Assembly: GCA_902606555.1 (NCBI GenBank)
Contig: CACLGQ010000004.1
Coordinates: 1-64,000 of the forward strand
Direction: 5' to 3'
Origin: an uncultured Bacteroidota bacterium
GTDB taxonomy: Bacteria; Bacteroidota; Bacteroidia; Flavobacteriales; Flavobacteriaceae
Length of the DNA stretch: 64,000 bases
Every line of letters starts with the position of its first letter. Positions within the stretch are counted from its first letter, which is position 1. Shown one piece after another: positions 52,451-62,855 of this stretch. Below the pieces are notes generated by a model. The model saw only the letters and a program-made list of their open reading frames with translations. It was not told where the DNA came from and did no database searches. Made by a program: the position numbers and the translations under genes.

Positions 52451-54028
52451 ATGGCAAATATTAAGCCTGCTGAAATATCAGCAATTATTAAGAATCAATT
52501 AACTGGATCAAAAGTTGGCCCATCATTAGACGAGGTAGGAACTGTCTTGCAAGTAGGTGATGGTATTGCAAGGGTTTATGGCCTTTCAAATGTTCAATAT
52601 GGTGAATTAGTACAGTTTGATAATGGAATGGAGGGTATCGTATTAAACCTTGAAGAAGATAATGTGGGTGTCGTTTTGTTAGGGCCATCAAAAGAAATAA
52701 AAGAAGGAGATACTGTAAAAAGAACAAACAGAATTGCTTCAATTAATGTTGGAGAGGGAGTCGTTGGAAGAGTCGTGAACACATTAGGACAACCAATTGA
52801 TGGTAAAGGAAAAATTGAGGGCAAAATGTATGAGATGCCATTGGAAAGAAAAGCCCCTGGTGTTATATATAGACAGCCTGTTAATGAACCTCTTCAAACT
52901 GGTATTAAATCAATTGACGCAATGATTCCAATTGGTAGAGGCCAAAGAGAATTAGTGATTGGTGATAGGCAAACAGGAAAAACAACAGTATGTATTGATA
53001 CCATTTTGAATCAAAAAGAATTTTTTGATGCTGGAGAACCTGTTTATTGTATTTATGTGGCAATTGGACAAAAGGCCTCCACTGTCGCAGCTATTGCAAA
53101 AGTACTTGAGGAAAAAGGTGCTTTAGCCTACACAACCATTGTTGCAGCAAATGCATCTGATCCTGCCCCTATGCAGGTTTATGCTCCATTTGCTGGTGCC
53201 GCTATTGGTGAATTTTTTAGAGATACAGGAAGACCTGCATTAATTATTTATGATGACCTTTCAAAACAAGCAGTTGCTTACAGAGAAGTTTCACTTCTTT
53301 TAAGAAGACCTCCTGGCCGTGAAGCTTATCCAGGTGATGTATTTTATCTACATTCAAGATTATTGGAAAGAGCTGCTAAGGTTATCAATGATGATGATAT
53401 TGCAAAAAACATGAATGATCTTCCTGAAAAACTAAAACCAATTGTAAAGGGTGGAGGTTCTTTAACTTCATTGCCAATTATTGAAACACAAGCAGGTGAC
53501 GTATCAGCATACATACCCACAAATGTTATTTCTATTACAGATGGTCAAATATTTTTAGAGTCTGATCTTTTCAACTCAGGTGTTAGACCTGCTATTAATG
53601 TGGGTATCTCTGTTTCAAGAGTTGGTGGATCTGCACAAATTAAGTCCATGAAAAAAGTTGCTGGAACATTAAAGCTAGACCAAGCTCAATTTAGAGAACT
53701 ACAAGCATTTGCTAAGTTTGGCTCTGACTTAGATCCAGTAACCCTAAGCGTAATTGAAAAAGGTAAAAGAAATGTTGAAATTCTCAAACAAGCTCAAAAT
53801 GATCCTTTTAAAGTTGAGGATCAAGTTTCAATTATTTATTTAGGATCAAAAGATTTATTAAAAGCTGTTCCGGTTGAAAAAGTAAAGGATTTTGAAAAGA
53901 AATTTATTGAGCTTTTGAACCTAAAGCACAAAAAAATATTAAATCAAATTAAGCAAGGTAAATTAACTGATGAGGTAACTTCTACTTTAGAAAAAGTTGC
54001 TTCGGATTTATCTGCTTCATATGAATAA
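52451..54028 (+). CDS. atpA: F-ATP synthase subunit alpha
   Basis: The alpha subunit is the non-catalytic nucleotide-binding subunit of F1. The 525-residue protein has the P-loop [23 protein letters not shown], the [26 protein letters not shown] segment and a C-terminal helical domain. It is highly conserved with no oddities. Confidence 0.97.
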   Translation: MANIKPAEISAIIKNQLTGSKVGPSLDEVGTVLQVGDGIARVYGLSNVQYGELVQFDNGMEGIVLNLEEDNVGVVLLGPSKEIKEGDTVKRTNRIASINVGEGVVGRVVNTLGQPIDGKGKIEGKMYEMPLERKAPGVIYRQPVNEPLQTGIKSIDAMIPIGRGQRELVIGDRQTGKTTVCIDTILNQKEFFDAGEPVYCIYVAIGQKASTVAAIAKVLEEKGALAYTTIVAANASDPAPMQVYAPFAGAAIGEFFRDTGRPALIIYDDLSKQAVAYREVSLLLRRPPGREAYPGDVFYLHSRLLERAAKVINDDDIAKNMNDLPEKLKPIVKGGGSLTSLPIIETQAGDVSAYIPTNVISITDGQIFLESDLFNSGVRPAINVGISVSRVGGSAQIKSMKKVAGTLKLDQAQFRELQAFAKFGSDLDPVTLSVIEKGKRNVEILKQAQNDPFKVEDQVSIIYLGSKDLLKAVPVEKVKDFEKKFIELLNLKHKKILNQIKQGKLTDEVTSTLEKVASDLSASYE

Positions 54029-54032
54029 TTAG

Positions 54033-54893
54033 ATGCCTAATCTTAAAGAAATAAGAAATAGAATTTCATCTGTTACTTCTACAATGAAGATAACAAGTGC
54101 TATTAAAATGGTTTCTGCTGCGAAACTTAAAAAAGCTCAAGATGCAATTACAGCAATGAAACCTTATTCAGAAAAATTGAATGAGTTGATGTCAAGTTTT
54201 ACAAATGTTATTTCTTCTTCAAATATTTCATATTTGGCAGCACAAAGACCAATAAAAAAAGTTTTGATAGTTGCTATTGCTTCTAACAGAGGTTTTTGTG
54301 GAGCTTTTAATTCAAATATTGTTAAGCAATCAAAATCACTAAAATCTTTAGAAAAGTTCTCTAATGCTGAGTTTTATTTCATCGTCATTGGAAAAAAAGC
54401 AAATGATGTTTTGTCTAAAACAGAAAATATCGTTCAAAATAAAAGTGAAATTTTTGATGAACTTTCGTATGAGAACTCTAGTCCAATTATTGACCAAATT
54501 ATTCAAGATTTTGCAGACGAAAAATATGATCATGTTGAAATAATTTATAACAGCTTTAAAAATGCTGCTAATCAAATAATTAAATCAGAACAATTATTAC
54601 CAATAGTTAATGATTTAGAATCGGAGGCTTTACAAAATTATATTTTTGAACCTTCGATGGAGCAAATTGTTAGTGAATTAGTTCCAAAATCCTTAAGAAT
54701 ACAATTATTTAAAGCCCTAAGAGATTCATTTGCAAGTGAGCATGGGGCCAGAATGACAGCCATGCATAAAGCAACTGACAATGCTACTGAATTAAAAGAT
54801 GAGTTAGTTTTGACATATAACAAAGCAAGACAAGCTGCAATTACCAATGAAATTTTAGAAATAGTTTCAGGTGCAGAAGCATTAAAAGGCTAA
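54033..54893 (+). CDS. atpG: F-ATP synthase subunit gamma
   Basis: Gamma is the rotating shaft. The 286-residue protein shows the paired terminal helices: [32 protein letters not shown] at the start and [18 protein letters not shown]...[21 protein letters not shown] at the end, plus [11 protein letters not shown]. The operon stops here. The atpD and atpC genes, which would encode beta and epsilon, do not follow, as in other Bacteroidota. Confidence 0.95.
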   Translation: MPNLKEIRNRISSVTSTMKITSAIKMVSAAKLKKAQDAITAMKPYSEKLNELMSSFTNVISSSNISYLAAQRPIKKVLIVAIASNRGFCGAFNSNIVKQSKSLKSLEKFSNAEFYFIVIGKKANDVLSKTENIVQNKSEIFDELSYENSSPIIDQIIQDFADEKYDHVEIIYNSFKNAANQIIKSEQLLPIVNDLESEALQNYIFEPSMEQIVSELVPKSLRIQLFKALRDSFASEHGARMTAMHKATDNATELKDELVLTYNKARQAAITNEILEIVSGAEALKG

Positions 54894-54901
54894 GATTTGT
54901 T

Positions 54902-55336
54902 ATGCAAATTCAAATAATAAACAAATCAGATAATCCAAATCCAACTTATCAAACAAAATTTTCTGCAGGCATGGACCTTATGTCCTACTTGCAGGAACCT
55001 ATTATTATTAAGCCAGGGGAGTTTAAGCTAATAAGTACAGGTATTCATATCAAATTACCAATAAGTGTTGAGGCACAGGTTAGACCTAGGAGTGGCCTAG
55101 CATTAAAAAAGGGGGTTACAGTTTTAAATTCGCCAGGAACAATCGATTCTGACTATAGGGGTGAAATAGGAGTTATTTTAATCAATCATTCAAATGATGA
55201 TTTTATTGTAAAATCAGGGGATAGAATTGCTCAGCTGGTAATTGCAAAACATGAAAGTATAATTTGGAACAACGTTGAATCTATCGATACATCACTTCGT
55301 GGAGAAGGTGGCTTTGGAAGTACAGGCCTAAATTAA
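54902..55336 (+). CDS. dut: dUTP diphosphatase
   Basis: Dut hydrolyses dUTP to dUMP, keeping uracil out of DNA and feeding thymidylate synthesis. The 144-residue trimer-type enzyme shows the five motifs: [30 protein letters not shown] with catalytic-type Asp, GDRIAQLVI and [10 protein letters not shown]. It starts 8 nt after atpG. Confidence 0.96.
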   Translation: MQIQIINKSDNPNPTYQTKFSAGMDLMSYLQEPIIIKPGEFKLISTGIHIKLPISVEAQVRPRSGLALKKGVTVLNSPGTIDSDYRGEIGVILINHSNDDFIVKSGDRIAQLVIAKHESIIWNNVESIDTSLRGEGGFGSTGLN

Positions 55337-55349
55337 TAACTTAACATAA

Positions 55350-56126
55350 ATGAGGTTAAAAATCCTATTATTATGTTTAATCATTGGAGGTTGTGGCATT
55401 AAAACTAAAAATAAAAACAAGGATTTCTCAGATTTTAATTACAACAAACAACAATACACAAAAAAGTCTTTCAAAGCGGATGAATTAAATGTATTCGATT
55501 TTAACACTTTGGTTTTATCAAATAATGCTAATCTTGAATATAACAATTCTAATTATTCATTTGATATTAATATTAAAATTAGAAAGAATAAAAAAATTTT
55601 AATCTCGGGTGGCTTTATAATTCCATTGTTTAAAATTTTAATTGAACCTGATCAAATTTTAGGTTATCAAAAAATTGATAAAACTTTTTTCAGAACAGAC
55701 TTTGGTGATATTTATGATAAGCTTGGATTTACATTAGACTTTAATCAAATTCAGAACATTTTAACTGGTGAACCTTTAAATGAAATAATTAGTATAGCTA
55801 ATTACAATACCTATGAAATTGACAAAAATTTAATTGTTTATGAATATGTAGATGATGAGTTTTCAGTAAGTCTTTTTTTCGATACTAACTTAAATAAATT
55901 AATTGCACAAGAGATCAAACAAATTGAATTAGGAAGAGAGTTAAGTATTTATTATAAAGATTTTAAGGAAACAAACAATTCAATGCTATATACAATCTCA
56001 AAAATTACGGTTAATGATGGTAAAAATTTAATTAATTTATATATGTCAACTAATTCAACTGATACCAGTGATGAAATCTTATTTCCATTTGAAATTCCTA
56101 ACAATTACAGAAAAATAAAATTTTGA
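55350..56126 (+). CDS. DUF4292 family lipoprotein (LolB/LolA-like fold suspected)
   Basis: This 258-residue predicted lipoprotein has leader MRLKILLLCLIIGGC with Cys15. The body (NLEYNNSNYSFDINIKIRKNKKILISGG, FFRTDFGDIYDKLGF, IQNILTGEPL) fits my memory of DUF4292, a Bacteroidota family thought to have a LolB-like beta fold that handles lipoproteins or lipids. The molecular role is unproven. It is coupled by overlap to the EnvC-like gene. Confidence 0.8.
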   Translation: MRLKILLLCLIIGGCGIKTKNKNKDFSDFNYNKQQYTKKSFKADELNVFDFNTLVLSNNANLEYNNSNYSFDINIKIRKNKKILISGGFIIPLFKILIEPDQILGYQKIDKTFFRTDFGDIYDKLGFTLDFNQIQNILTGEPLNEIISIANYNTYEIDKNLIVYEYVDDEFSVSLFFDTNLNKLIAQEIKQIELGRELSIYYKDFKETNNSMLYTISKITVNDGKNLINLYMSTNSTDTSDEILFPFEIPNNYRKIKF

Positions 56127-57328
56127 TTTTAAGAAAAAAAATAATATTACTTTCAGCATGTATTTTAACATCATCTTTTTTATTTAGCCAAACTTCTAAA
56201 ATTAAAGAACTAGAATCCCAAAGACTTAAATTAAAGAATGAAATAAAAGAAATTAATAGTTTATTAATTGACAATAGTAAAAAAACAAAAATGGCTTATG
56301 GAGATCTCGAAAATATCTCTATAAAAATTAATAGGAATCAAGATCTAATTAAAATAACAAACGATCAGATTAATATGCTAGTCAATGAAATTTCTGAAAA
56401 TGAGAATAAAGTTTCTGAACTAAATATAATGGTAAATAAGGCAAAAGATGATTACTCAAAAATGGTTTTTAATTCATATAAAAGCCGATTAAAAGAGAGT
56501 AAATTAATGTTTTTATTGTCTTCGGATAATTTTCTACAAGCCCTTAAACGAACTCAGTATATGAATCAATATTCTGTAAATAGAAGAAATTATGCTAATA
56601 AAATAAGTTCAACCATTGATGAAATAAAAATAATTAATGATACTATTAATAAAAGTATAAGTAAAAAAGAAAGCTTATTGATTGAAAATAGAATTGAAGA
56701 AAAAAATCTATCAAAAGAAAAAGAAACACAAAGTGGTTTAATCAGTGGTTTAAAGAGAAAAGAAAAGAGTTACAAAAATGAAATCGATAAAAAACAAAAA
56801 TTGTCAAATCAATTAGATAAAGAAATTGAGAGATTAATTAAACTTGCGATTAAAGAATCAAATAAAGATTCTGATGATGATGTATTTAAGCTAACACCAG
56901 AAGCAGTGTTAACAGCAAAAAATTTCTTATTGAATAAAGGTAATTTACCATGGCCTGTTGAAAGAGGTGTAATAATACAAAGATTTGGTCTACAACCACA
57001 CCCAGTAGTTAGAACTACAAAAATTCAAAGCAATGGAATTGTTATTGCCACTACTAAAAATGCTGAGGTTAGATCAGTATTTAATGGAAAGGTTCTTTCT
57101 GTTTTGAAATTCAAGTCAAGCAATTTAACAGTTTTAATACAACACGGAAATTATATTACTGCATACAAAAACTTATCAAGAGTTAATGTAGAAAAAGGTG
57201 ATAATGTAAATTCATTACAAGTCATAGGCAATGCTTTTAATAATGATCAGGAATCAAAAACAACATTACAGTTTAGTATTTTTGAAAATACTAAACCTTT
57301 GGACCCTTATTTGTGGATAGCAAAATAG
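56123..57328 (+). CDS. EnvC-like murein hydrolase activator (degenerate LytM/M23 domain)
   Basis: This 401-residue exported protein has a signal peptide (end near FLFSQ), long coiled coils (about 22-250) and a C-terminal LytM-like domain. The zinc ligands of active M23 enzymes are missing: the HxxxD position reads KIQSNGIVI and the HLHF position reads TLQFSIF. Such proteins switch on peptidoglycan amidases at division rather than cutting themselves. The start is TTG 56123, overlapping the DUF4292 stop by 4 nt (TTGA). uvrA follows after 3 nt. Confidence 0.88.
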   Translation: MILRKKIILLSACILTSSFLFSQTSKIKELESQRLKLKNEIKEINSLLIDNSKKTKMAYGDLENISIKINRNQDLIKITNDQINMLVNEISENENKVSELNIMVNKAKDDYSKMVFNSYKSRLKESKLMFLLSSDNFLQALKRTQYMNQYSVNRRNYANKISSTIDEIKIINDTINKSISKKESLLIENRIEEKNLSKEKETQSGLISGLKRKEKSYKNEIDKKQKLSNQLDKEIERLIKLAIKESNKDSDDDVFKLTPEAVLTAKNFLLNKGNLPWPVERGVIIQRFGLQPHPVVRTTKIQSNGIVIATTKNAEVRSVFNGKVLSVLKFKSSNLTVLIQHGNYITAYKNLSRVNVEKGDNVNSLQVIGNAFNNDQESKTTLQFSIFENTKPLDPYLWIAK

Positions 57329-57331
57329 TCT

Positions 57332-60109
57332 ATGAGCAAAATATCAAATAAATCAATTGTTATCCAAGGTGCAGAGATGCACAACCTTAAGAATATTGAT
57401 TTAAAAATCCCAAAAAAAAAGTTGATTGTAATAACTGGTCTATCTGGATCCGGTAAATCAAGCTTAGCCTTTGATACAATTTATGCTGAAGGGCAAAGAA
57501 GATTTATCGAAAGTCTATCATCCTACACTAGGCAATTTTTAGGTAAACTAAATAAACCTAAAGTAAAAAAAATTGAAGGGCTTTCACCCGCAATTGCTAT
57601 TGAACAAAAAGTTAACAACTCAAACCCAAGATCTACTGTTGGTACAAGCTCTGAGATATATGATTACATTAAACTTTTATATTCAAGAATTGGAGTCACA
57701 TATTCGCCTATATCAAATAAAAAAGTAACAAAAGATTCTACAGACTCAGTAATTGATTTTATAAAATCATTTGAAAAAGGAGATAGGTTTCTAATTCTAG
57801 CTAAAATAAAACTCAGTGAAGTATCAAACAGCAGTGAATTTTTTCAATTTTATTTTGATCAAGGATATGCAAGAATTGAACATGAAGGTGAAACCAAAAA
57901 TATTTTAGAAGCTGCAGATCTTAATATTAAAGATTCATTTTACTTAGTTATTGATAGATCAATTTACAATAACGATGAAGACTATTTAAACAGGATAGTT
58001 GATTCTATTGAGAATGCTTTTTTCCAGGGTAATAATGATATATTTGTCAAAACTTTAAACGATAACAAATATCATTTCTTCTCCAAAAAGTTTCAGAGAG
58101 ATGGTATTGATTTCATTGAGCCTAATGAATATTTATTTAGTTTCAATAATCCATTTGGGGCATGTAAAGCTTGTGGAGGATATGGTGATATAATGGGCAT
58201 TGACCCTGACCTTGTCATTCCCAATAAAGGCTTATCGGTTTATGATGATTGTATTGCACCATGGCGTGGACAAAAACTAAAAAAATACAAACAACTTTTA
58301 GTTAAAAATGCAAACTTATTTGACTTTCCAATTCATAGACCCTATTATAAATTAACTAAGGATCAAAAAGATTTGCTATGGACTGGTAATGATCATTTTA
58401 AGGGGATTGACTTTTTCTTTAAAAAGCTCCAAAAAAAAATGTATAAGATTCAAAATAGAGTGATGTTATCTAGATATAGAGGTCGTACAAAATGTAGTGA
58501 TTGCCAAGGAAAGCGCTTGAGAAAAGAAGCTGACTATGTTAAAATAAATGAAAAATCAGTTCTTGATTTGGTTGATATGTCAATTGATAAAAACTTGAAG
58601 TTTTTCAATGAATTATCTCTATCTGAATCAGATAGAAAAAAAAGTAAAAGAATTATTGATGAGATTGTAAGTAGACTAACTTTTTTAAGGGATGTAGGTC
58701 TTTCATACTTAACTTTAAATAGAAAATCAAATACGCTTTCAGGTGGTGAGACACAAAGAATTAACCTAGCTACATCCATAGGCAGCGCTTTAGTAGGTTC
58801 GATATACGTATTAGATGAACCAAGCGTTGGATTACACCCAGAAGATACAACTCGACTTATTAAAATTCTTAAAAACCTTAAAGAATTGGGCAATTCTGTT
58901 TTAGTAGTTGAGCATGATGAAGACATTATTAGAGCGGCAGATGAAATTATTGATTTAGGTCCAGGTGCTGGGTCACAGGGTGGTTGTGTAATTGCTCAAG
59001 GTTCTATTAATAAATTATTAAACTCTGATTCTCTAACAGTAGATTATCTAACTCAAAATAATTTAATTGAAATACCCTCTCTAAGAAGAAAGTCATCAAA
59101 TAAAATTAAACTTAAAGGCTGTAGAGAAAATAATTTGAAAAATATAAATGTGGATATTCCTTTAAATTCTTTAGTATGTATAACAGGAATTTCAGGAAGT
59201 GGAAAAACAACATTAGTTAAAAAAATACTTTATCCGTCATTACTTAAAGAAAAGGGAATTTTCAAAGAAAAGCCAGGTGAGTTTGATAATTTAAGCGGAA
59301 ATCTTGAATCAATAACATCAATTGAATATATTGATCAAAATCCTATTGGAACTTCTTCAAGGTCAAACCCCGCAACATATATTAAAGCTTATGATGATAT
59401 AAGAACTCTTTTTTCAAATCAAAAATCATCAAAACAATTTAATCTAAAACCAAAGCATTTTTCATTTAATGTTGATGGTGGAAGATGCGATGAATGCAAG
59501 GGTGAGGGAGAGATAAAAATTGAAATGCAATTTATGTCTGATATTAGACTTAAATGTGAGGCCTGTAAAGGAAAAAAATTCAAAAAAACAGTTTTACAAG
59601 TCAAATATATGGACAAGAATATTGATGATGTTTTGAATATGACTATTGATAATGCATATGATTTTTTTCTCAGAAACAATCAAACTAAGATTTCAAATAA
59701 GTTAAAGTGCTTGATTGATGTTGGCATGGGTTATGTAAATCTAGGTCAATCCTCCTCGACCTTATCGGGCGGAGAAGCCCAAAGAATAAAATTGGCGTCT
59801 TTTTTACTTAAAGGAAAAAATAAAGAAAGCACTTTATTTATTTTTGATGAGCCAACAACTGGCCTACACTTTCATGATATAAAAAAGCTAATTAAATCTT
59901 TTAATTTTTTAATTGATTTTGGACACTCGATAATTGTTGTTGAGCACAATATTGATTTAATAAAGTCGGCTGATCACATTATTGACTTAGGACCATATGG
60001 CGGAGATAATGGTGGCCAAGTTGTATTTACAGGTACACCGGAAGAATTAGTTAAAGAAAAAAAATCTTTACTTTCAAAATTTTTAAAGCCTAAACTCTCC
60101 TTTAAATAA
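57332..60109 (+). CDS. uvrA: Excinuclease ABC subunit A
   Basis: UvrA finds bulky DNA damage and loads UvrB in nucleotide excision repair. The 925-residue protein has two ABC ATPase units (GLSGSGKSSLAFDTIYAEGQ and GISGSGKTTLVKKIL), two LSGGE signatures (NTLSGGETQRI, STLSGGEAQRI) and the zinc modules CKACGGYGD/CSDCQGKR and CDECKGEGEI/CEACKGKKF. The 3' end overlaps the opposite-strand flippase gene by 27 nt. Confidence 0.97.
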   Translation: MSKISNKSIVIQGAEMHNLKNIDLKIPKKKLIVITGLSGSGKSSLAFDTIYAEGQRRFIESLSSYTRQFLGKLNKPKVKKIEGLSPAIAIEQKVNNSNPRSTVGTSSEIYDYIKLLYSRIGVTYSPISNKKVTKDSTDSVIDFIKSFEKGDRFLILAKIKLSEVSNSSEFFQFYFDQGYARIEHEGETKNILEAADLNIKDSFYLVIDRSIYNNDEDYLNRIVDSIENAFFQGNNDIFVKTLNDNKYHFFSKKFQRDGIDFIEPNEYLFSFNNPFGACKACGGYGDIMGIDPDLVIPNKGLSVYDDCIAPWRGQKLKKYKQLLVKNANLFDFPIHRPYYKLTKDQKDLLWTGNDHFKGIDFFFKKLQKKMYKIQNRVMLSRYRGRTKCSDCQGKRLRKEADYVKINEKSVLDLVDMSIDKNLKFFNELSLSESDRKKSKRIIDEIVSRLTFLRDVGLSYLTLNRKSNTLSGGETQRINLATSIGSALVGSIYVLDEPSVGLHPEDTTRLIKILKNLKELGNSVLVVEHDEDIIRAADEIIDLGPGAGSQGGCVIAQGSINKLLNSDSLTVDYLTQNNLIEIPSLRRKSSNKIKLKGCRENNLKNINVDIPLNSLVCITGISGSGKTTLVKKILYPSLLKEKGIFKEKPGEFDNLSGNLESITSIEYIDQNPIGTSSRSNPATYIKAYDDIRTLFSNQKSSKQFNLKPKHFSFNVDGGRCDECKGEGEIKIEMQFMSDIRLKCEACKGKKFKKTVLQVKYMDKNIDDVLNMTIDNAYDFFLRNNQTKISNKLKCLIDVGMGYVNLGQSSSTLSGGEAQRIKLASFLLKGKNKESTLFIFDEPTTGLHFHDIKKLIKSFNFLIDFGHSIIVVEHNIDLIKSADHIIDLGPYGGDNGGQVVFTGTPEELVKEKKSLLSKFLKPKLSFK

Positions 60110-61552
60110 ATTATTTATAAAACTATTTATAGCTTTTGATGCTTCAAGTTTATATATAATAATTAAATACAAAAACAAGATAACAAAAGTATTTACAGCA
60201 ATTTCTAAAATACTATTTAGGTTTAAATCGAAGGAGTTAAGTAAAAAATATACAACTAAAATACTTGCTAAAACTTTTATAGAATTAGTTGAGTAAGGGG
60301 AAATGTTGAGCTTAACTTTTATATATAAAGTTTTTAAAACAGTAAAAACAAAAACAACAATTAGTGTTGATAGCGCAGCGCCATTTATGCTATAAATATC
60401 AATAAGAATATCATTTAAAAAGTAAACAGCAATTGCCATTAAAATAGAAAAGGGTAATGTTATTTTATAAAATTTTGCTGTAGCTAGTATTGCAGGTCCA
60501 CATCCAAAACTCATTAAAATAAGCTTACTAGTTGATATCATTAAAACAACCAAGATTGCATCACCATAAGATTGATTTGGCATGAGATTATAAAAGGGCT
60601 CAATATTTATATTAATCAAAAGAAAAAATAATCCTGCAACGATTAATAAATTGATAGAGCTTTTTGAATATAAGTTACTAAGCTCTTTAATGTTGTTTTC
60701 GTTTAGTGCCTTTGCAACTAATGGGTTTATTATTTGAAACATAGCTCTACCTGGAATTTCAACTACAGTAGCTATAAAAACTGCAACAGCATAAAATGCT
60801 GTTTGACTAATAGCCTCTTTTTGAGGAATCATAAATTTATCAATATCAATCAATATACTTGCCGCTGAGCCAGCTAAAAAAATATAAAATGAATATGTTA
60901 GTATGCTCCCAATATTTTTAGGTAAGCTAAAAGTAATTTTAGGAAAGTATAGGCTAAATGAATACATGATCATTATAAAAAGTCTCAAATAATAAAGTCC
61001 AGTCAGCCACCAAACAAATTCTTCTTTGTTTATAAGGCCAAAGTAAACACATATCAATAAAGAAAAAACTGAAAGCCTTGGAAAAATTTCTTTTAAAAAG
61101 TTTCCAAATACAGATTTAAGCTGGACTCTAGCCCATGAGTAGAATACTTCAAAATATGAAGTGGCAAACGCAACTAAAAAAATAACCCAGACATACGACT
61201 CAATAATAGGATTTTGAATAGAAAGAAATTCCCCAATTAGGTCATGAAACTCAATTACAAGTAGTGATATTGGAATAATTGTAAACAATGGAATTAAAAT
61301 AACTGAAGACATAAAAGAGTCCCTTTCGTTTTTATTAGAATAAGAGCTATAGTATTTTATGATTGTGTGTTGACTTCCAAATGCAACTAAAGGCATTAAC
61401 AAGTTTGATGTTGCAAGCAGAAAAACTACTAGACCATAATATTCTTCTTTAAGAAAAACAGGATAAAAATACAAAGTATTGACGGCCCCAATCAATATCG
61501 CAATTGATATTATAATTATATTTTTATATGATTGCTTAAATACAATTCCCAT
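60083..61552 (-). CDS. Polysaccharide flippase (Wzx/MOP-like)
   Basis: This 489-residue protein has roughly 12-14 membrane helices and resembles the oligosaccharide flippase branch of the MOP superfamily, with the N-terminal GAVNTLYFYPVFLKEEYYGLVVFLLATSNLL and the IPGRAMFQIINPLVAKALNENN segment. It should move lipid-linked sugar units across the inner membrane. It is the third of three minus-strand genes; the two upstream encode glycosyltransferases. The last residues (NLFKGEFRL) overlap uvrA. Confidence 0.85.
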   Translation of the reverse strand: MGIVFKQSYKNIIIISIAILIGAVNTLYFYPVFLKEEYYGLVVFLLATSNLLMPLVAFGSQHTIIKYYSSYSNKNERDSFMSSVILIPLFTIIPISLLVIEFHDLIGEFLSIQNPIIESYVWVIFLVAFATSYFEVFYSWARVQLKSVFGNFLKEIFPRLSVFSLLICVYFGLINKEEFVWWLTGLYYLRLFIMIMYSFSLYFPKITFSLPKNIGSILTYSFYIFLAGSAASILIDIDKFMIPQKEAISQTAFYAVAVFIATVVEIPGRAMFQIINPLVAKALNENNIKELSNLYSKSSINLLIVAGLFFLLININIEPFYNLMPNQSYGDAILVVLMISTSKLILMSFGCGPAILATAKFYKITLPFSILMAIAVYFLNDILIDIYSINGAALSTLIVVFVFTVLKTLYIKVKLNISPYSTNSIKVLASILVVYFLLNSFDLNLNSILEIAVNTFVILFLYLIIIYKLEASKAINSFINNLFKGEFRL

Positions 61553-61553
61553 T

Positions 61554-62855
61554 TTAAATATTTGAAACTATTTTATCAATTTCTTTGGCAATATTCATTG
61601 ATAAGTAGCTTTCATTTAATTCATTTTTAGTCCTTTCCCCCTTTATAAAATTTTGATAACATTTATAAATATAATTTTTTAAATCATCATAATTATTAAA
61701 ATCAAAAGACATCCCTGACTTTGTTTCATTAATTATTTTTTCTAAATCACTTCCTTTATTTGATATACCTAAAATATTTTTATTTGCTGCTAAATAATGA
61801 AAAAACTTTCCAGGGACAATATCATTTGAATCAGGATAATTTACCGAGCAAACCACTAATAGTTCTGCTTTAGATATTTCTATATCAAGCTCCTTTTTGG
61901 GGATGTATGATAATATCTTCCGATCACGGATTTTTTTAAATTCAACTGAGTTTATTATCCATCTATCAATATTCCCAATTAGTACAATTTCAACATTTTG
62001 TTTAAACACTTCATCAGACATGATAAGTTCATGTAGGGCCAACCAAAGATTGTTTGGGTTTTGAATATCTTTCATTGACCCTGCATAAAGAATTCTAAAT
62101 TTATCATGATTTATTGGTTCAATTTTTTCTTCATAACCACTTGGAATATAAAAGACATTAGAGTTTCTTTCTAAAAACTTTGACCTCAAAGACTGAGAAG
62201 TAGTAAATGCAGCATTACAATTTTTTAGAACCTCATTCTCAGCTTTTATATGCTTTTTCATTGTAGACTCAAGTTTGTTTAGAAGCTTATTTTGAAAAAA
62301 ATTTGACCAAGGGTCTCTAAAATCTGCAATCCAATTTATACCAATATCTTGTTTTAGTTTCATACCAGCCAAATGCATTGAATGAGGAGGTCCAGTTGTA
62401 ATTAACGTACTCAGATTATTTTCGCTATAATATTGTTTCAAAAACTTATATGCTGGATTAATTAGAAATTTTCTCGCATCAGGAAATAAAAATAATTCAC
62501 GTAGCATATGATTAAAATACCTTCCTTGGGAGAGCCTTTGATAATTTACGAAAGCGTTAGCTAAAGATGAATTTCTGTTACTTGCCATGTGGTAATATAC
62601 ACTCTCTTCACTAGAAATTTTTGTAAAAAAAGATGGGAATTCAAATCCTTTTATTTTATTCACCTTTATTAGTGGGTTAACTTTCTCTACATTACTATTA
62701 TTTAAAATTGGATACTTTGGGTTCTTAAATGTGAAGACATGAACATCCCAACCCAAATCACATAAATGATTTGAAAACCTAAGCCATCTTTCAACGCCAG
62801 ATCCTCCTGCCGGTGGCCAATAGTAAGCTAAAATTCCAATAGACTTTTTATTCAT
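61554..62855 (-). CDS. Glycosyltransferase (GT4-like)
   Basis: This 433-residue GT-B transferase has the N-terminal GILAYYWPPAGGSGVERWLRF, WIADFRDPWSNFF and a C-terminal Rossmann part (RILYAGSMKDIQNPNNLW, and ADIVPGKFFHYLA-like sugar-donor region). It lacks a membrane helix. The sugar and acceptor are unknown. It overlaps the upstream glycosyltransferase by 8 nt and precedes the flippase by 1 nt, so it belongs to a polysaccharide synthesis unit. Confidence 0.87.
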   Translation of the reverse strand: MNKKSIGILAYYWPPAGGSGVERWLRFSNHLCDLGWDVHVFTFKNPKYPILNNSNVEKVNPLIKVNKIKGFEFPSFFTKISSEESVYYHMASNRNSSLANAFVNYQRLSQGRYFNHMLRELFLFPDARKFLINPAYKFLKQYYSENNLSTLITTGPPHSMHLAGMKLKQDIGINWIADFRDPWSNFFQNKLLNKLESTMKKHIKAENEVLKNCNAAFTTSQSLRSKFLERNSNVFYIPSGYEEKIEPINHDKFRILYAGSMKDIQNPNNLWLALHELIMSDEVFKQNVEIVLIGNIDRWIINSVEFKKIRDRKILSYIPKKELDIEISKAELLVVCSVNYPDSNDIVPGKFFHYLAANKNILGISNKGSDLEKIINETKSGMSFDFNNYDDLKNYIYKCYQNFIKGERTKNELNESYLSMNIAKEIDKIVSNI

